A program made the translations under genes and the position numbers. A stretch of 8,878 nucleotides of DNA, taken from NCBI GenBank assembly GCA_964535295.1, contig CAZHUW010000144.1:1-8878 (forward strand), read 5' to 3'. Shown in pieces: positions 6,402 to 8,878 of the stretch. Within the stretch, counting starts at the first letter, position 1. Each line of letters begins with the position of its first letter. The notes under the pieces are model-generated. The model had not been told where the DNA came from and did no database searches. It worked only from the letters and a program-made list of their open reading frames with translations. The DNA is from SB21 sp964535295 (GTDB taxonomy: Bacteria > CLD3 > SB21).

Positions 6402-7850
6402 TTACATCACCGCATTAAATTCTGTAATTAATTTATCGAACTGAGCCACTTCATCTTCAAACAACGCACGCCAATATTCCGGTTCCCATTGTTCCCGCAA
6501 TTCTTCAGACGATTTTCCCTGCTGCTCAACCCATGTAAAATACTTCAGGTTATGAATGGTTTTTTTGTCGTAATAAGAAAGTTCTTTGTAATAATCGATA
6601 CTTTGATGCATCAACGGCGCGGCATGATCCTTCGCCGCATCAAGGGTTGTGTAGTTTCCCCGTTCGTGCCGCAATTCTTCCACGCGGGAATGATACATAT
6701 CGGCCCCGTCCGTGAAGATCGTCAGAGCCACATCGTTCGAATTGAATTCAAAATATTTTGCCGTCTTGATAGCCGAAAGCATATTCGAGATACTGGATAT
6801 TCCCATCAATTTTAAATTTTCCAATTCACTATCGGTCACGCCCAGTGATTTCAAATATTTTTGTCCTTCGGTTTCATTGAACAGACGAAGCACTCGCATA
6901 CAATCCTCATCGTCAATAGCGGAAACGGCATCGGTGTTCCGTACGTTATGTACCCACGGAATGTGCTTATCTCCGATCCCTTCGATTCGATGTTCACCAA
7001 ATCCGTTCATTAACAGAGTTGGACATTGCAGCGCTTCACTCGCTACGATCTTAAGATTTGGATGAAGCTTCTTGAGATAATCACCGGCGCCGATCGTTCC
7101 GGCAGAGCCGGTTGCCGAGATATAAGCAGCGGCATTCCCGTTCTTCAATGCGAGCGCACGAAATGCTTCTTCCAGCGCAGGGCCGGTCACATTATAATGC
7201 CAGATCGGATTACCGAATTCGTCAAACTGATTAAAGATAATATTCAGCGGATCTTTCTTCAACTCCCAACATTTGTCGTAAATTTCTTTTACGTTCGATT
7301 CCGTTCCGGGTGTGGCAATCACTTCCGCGCCTATTTCCTTCAGCCAGGCAAAACGTTCTTTCGACATGCCTTCCGGAAGAATGGCGATCGGCGTACAATC
7401 CAGCAAACGGCAATCGAAGGCGCCGCCACGGCAATAATTTCCCGTAGATGGCCAGACCGCCTTGTGTTTTTCCGGGTCAAACTCCCCGCTCACCAATCGC
7501 GGAACCAGGCACCCGAAGGCCGCGCCGACTTTATGCGCGCCGGTTGGAAAATATTTCCCTACAATACCGATAATGCGCGCATTCACACCGGTTATGGCCT
7601 TTGGAATTTCAAAATAATTTACGCCTCCGAATCCGCCGCTTTTGATATCGTTTTTCCACGTGATACGATACAGATTCAACGGATTAATATCCCACAACCC
7701 GATGGACGGAAGTTTTTTCTTTATCGAATCAGGGATCGAATCCGGATCCCGCATTTGGGCAAAGGTCGGAATGGTGATGCCGTGTTTTTTACACCGGGCC
7801 GCCGTTTTCTTTACAACCGATTGATCGATTTTTTTAATTATCTTCGACAT
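6402..7850 (-). CDS. Fold-type-II PLP-dependent enzyme (cysteine synthase/threonine synthase-like), in the ygeX position
   Basis: A 482-residue PLP-dependent beta-family enzyme. Lys107 in FPTGAHKVGAAFG is the likely Schiff-base lysine. STGNYCRGGAFDC (135-147) matches the substrate/asparagine loop (S-x-GN) of this fold, and SATGSAGTIGAG (245-256) the phosphate-binding loop. GISSISNMLSAIK (350-362) takes the place of the SGxS region near the PLP ring. It exceeds the usual 300-400 residues, with a ~50-residue N-terminal lead and a ~100-residue acidic, aromatic C-terminal tail (EQWEPEYWRALFEDE). It does not look like E. coli YgeX (398 residues; different lysine motif), although it lies between ygeW and ygeY as YgeX does. 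A lyase, ammonia-lyase or beta-replacement reaction on an amino acid is expected; the substrate is unknown. Start: ATG at 7850 with GGAG about six bases upstream. Cytoplasmic. Confidence 0.88.
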   Translation of the reverse strand: MSKIIKKIDQSVVKKTAARCKKHGITIPTFAQMRDPDSIPDSIKKKLPSIGLWDINPLNLYRITWKNDIKSGGFGGVNYFEIPKAITGVNARIIGIVGKYFPTGAHKVGAAFGCLVPRLVSGEFDPEKHKAVWPSTGNYCRGGAFDCRLLDCTPIAILPEGMSKERFAWLKEIGAEVIATPGTESNVKEIYDKCWELKKDPLNIIFNQFDEFGNPIWHYNVTGPALEEAFRALALKNGNAAAYISATGSAGTIGAGDYLKKLHPNLKIVASEALQCPTLLMNGFGEHRIEGIGDKHIPWVHNVRNTDAVSAIDDEDCMRVLRLFNETEGQKYLKSLGVTDSELENLKLMGISSISNMLSAIKTAKYFEFNSNDVALTIFTDGADMYHSRVEELRHERGNYTTLDAAKDHAAPLMHQSIDYYKELSYYDKKTIHNLKYFTWVEQQGKSSEELREQWEPEYWRALFEDEVAQFDKLITEFNAVM

Positions 7851-7869
7851 TATTTCTCCAATTTATTTC

Positions 7870-7952
7870 GCCACGAAGACACAAAGTCACAAAGAGTGAA
7901 AAATATCATATTTCAATAAACAAAAATCTTTGCGCCTTAGTGCCTTTGTGGC
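7870..7952. repeat. Intergenic inverted-repeat element (GCCACGAAGACACAAAG type) between ygeW and the PLP enzyme gene
   Basis: The 26-base arm at 7870-7895 matches the reverse complement of 7927-7952 at 21 of 26 positions, around a 31-base AT-rich loop. Each arm is itself a degenerate tandem of CAC-AAG units. The element fills most of the gap between the ygeW stop (7970) and the PLP gene start (7850). It is similar in style to, but different from, the element at 6290-6400, and both probably belong to dispersed intergenic palindromes of this genome. It could fold in the transcript. Confidence 0.6.
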
Positions 7953-7969
7953 TGTCTTTTTCAGACGAT

Positions 7970-8878
7970 TTACTTTCTCCTTGTGTCTTTTTCCAGCAAT
8001 TGTTTTATTTTTTCTACAGGACTTTGCATACGGGTTAAAAACATCATCGCCGCTATCACAAACGGCTTGTAACCTGCTTCTGCATAGGTTGCAAGACGAT
8101 ATTTCTCAAAAACATCTTTCGACACTTCGCCTTCGGCGCAACTCACGCCGGAAATATCCGCCGGCAGGCAATGCATATACAAAGCTTTTCCCTGTTTCGT
8201 CAATTTCATTTTTTGTTCGTCGCACTCCCAGTTTTTGAATTTCGCATTGTTCGCCAGGCATTCTTTTTCAAGCTCTTTCAGCCCGGGTTTGTCGTTGTTA
8301 TTCAGCAGAACCGTTCTTCGCTGCATGACATGGAACGGCGCCCATGATTTCGGGTAAACAATGTCCGCATCTTTGAATGCGGCGTCCATACTATTGACGA
8401 TCTCAAATTTTCCGCCGGACTGCGCCGATTGTTTCTTCGTCTGCTCGATCACATCCGGAATCAAGCCGTAGCCTTCGGGGAACGCGAGCGACACTTCCAT
8501 TCCAAACCGCGACATCAATCCGATGACCCCTTGCGGAACGGAAAGCGGCTTCCCGTAACTCGGCGAATAAGCCCAGGTCATCGCGATCTTCTTTCCCCGC
8601 AGATTTTCAAGCGACCCGAATGTGTTCTTCAACTGCATCAGATCGGCCAGCGCCTGTGTCGGATGATCGATGTCGCATTGCAGATTGATGACGCTCGGGC
8701 GTTGATGAAGAATGCCTTGGTCATAACCTTCCTGGACGGCGTTCCCGAATTCGCGCATATATTTATTCCCCTCGCCGAGGAACATATCATCCCGAATTCC
8801 GATGACTTCCGCAAGGAACGAGATCATATTGGCCGTTTCACGAACGGTTTCCCCGTGAGCGATCTGCGATTTTTCTTC
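7970..8878 (-). CDS. ygeW: Knotted carbamoyltransferase YgeW (5' end beyond window)
   Basis: An open frame enters from the right edge and ends with TAA at 7970, giving 302 residues in the window. YgeW proteins are close to 400 residues, so roughly the first 90-100, including the N-terminal carbamoyl-phosphate loop, are missing. An internal Met at 8827 is not the start: the preceding 17 codons (EEKSQIAHGETVRETAN) continue the family sequence. Fragment residues 71-75 are DHPTQ, the transcarbamylase DxPxQ motif, followed by ALADL; 236-239 are HCLP (then ADISG), the carbamoyltransferase active-site loop. MTWAYSPSYGKPLSVPQG fits the YgeW subfamily rather than OTCase or ATCase. The family transfers the carbamoyl group between carbamoyl phosphate and an amino acceptor not firmly known. 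It is the upstream-most visible gene of the ygeW-PLP-ygeY set and part of purine/nitrogen catabolic gene clusters in other bacteria. Confidence 0.93.
   Translation of the reverse strand, partial: EEKSQIAHGETVRETANMISFLAEVIGIRDDMFLGEGNKYMREFGNAVQEGYDQGILHQRPSVINLQCDIDHPTQALADLMQLKNTFGSLENLRGKKIAMTWAYSPSYGKPLSVPQGVIGLMSRFGMEVSLAFPEGYGLIPDVIEQTKKQSAQSGGKFEIVNSMDAAFKDADIVYPKSWAPFHVMQRRTVLLNNNDKPGLKELEKECLANNAKFKNWECDEQKMKLTKQGKALYMHCLPADISGVSCAEGEVSKDVFEKYRLATYAEAGYKPFVIAAMMFLTRMQSPVEKIKQLLEKDTRRK

Noticed and set aside
7026..7919. Open frame of 297 codons on the plus strand opposite the PLP enzyme gene
   Set aside because: It lies antisense to a well-supported PLP enzyme. The translation is rich in Arg/Phe/His without any family motif, and no ribosome binding site stands out. 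It is a shadow frame.
5054..8878. Selenocysteine codons, given the 'selenium-linked' family names
   Set aside because: None of the frames contains an in-frame TGA, and the proteins align without an interruption; the name reflects genomic linkage only.
1..8878. tRNA, rRNA, CRISPR array, transposase or integrase
   Set aside because: I saw no cloverleaf-like segment, spaced direct repeats or recombinase motifs on either strand; the inverted repeats have no associated transposase gene here.

Overview
All six genes in this 8.9 kb bacterial window lie on the minus strand, so transcription runs from high to low coordinates. Both end genes are cut by the window edges. The gene set (a two-propeller/Y_Y_Y sensor, a single-domain alarmone hydrolase, YgeW/YgeY) and the CAC-AAG-type intergenic inverted repeats suggest a Gram-negative bacterium of the Bacteroidota/FCB sphere (Ignavibacteria, Calditrichota or a candidate phylum). 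This placement is inference only; the window has no rRNA or other marker gene.

Upstream half (8878 down to 5054): three co-directional genes form a YgeW-PLP enzyme-YgeY set. They are a knotted carbamoyltransferase YgeW (5' end missing), a 482-residue fold-type-II PLP enzyme, and the M20 hydrolase YgeY. In E. coli the gene between ygeW and ygeY is ygeX (2,3-diaminopropionate ammonia-lyase). Here that position is held by a clearly different, longer PLP protein. Genes ygeW, ygeX and ygeY belong to the selenium-linked anaerobic purine/urate catabolic gene set, so a nitrogen-compound degradation role is likely, but the substrate is unknown. The gaps between the three genes (about 120 and 145 bases) each hold a long imperfect inverted repeat.

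Middle (4661-5053): a 393-base AT-rich gap without a gene. It probably carries the promoter and 5' leader of the next operon, including a nested hairpin with alternative pairings.

Downstream half (4660 down to 1): a tightly packed operon of three genes. The first is a 496-residue aldolase/citrate-lyase-like protein (HpcH/HpaI-CitE fold, DUF6986-like). It overlaps by four bases (ATGA) a 195-residue MESH1-type (p)ppGpp hydrolase. Four bases after that gene begins a very large membrane receptor. Its exported part has a signal peptide, fourteen propeller repeats (two seven-bladed propellers) and a Y_Y_Y domain, followed by one transmembrane helix and a cytoplasmic Hanks-type Ser/Thr protein kinase that runs off the window. 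The exported half is laid out like the hybrid two-component sensors of Bacteroides, but the output is a Ser/Thr kinase instead of a histidine kinase. Its operon with an alarmone hydrolase is the most noteworthy thing here.
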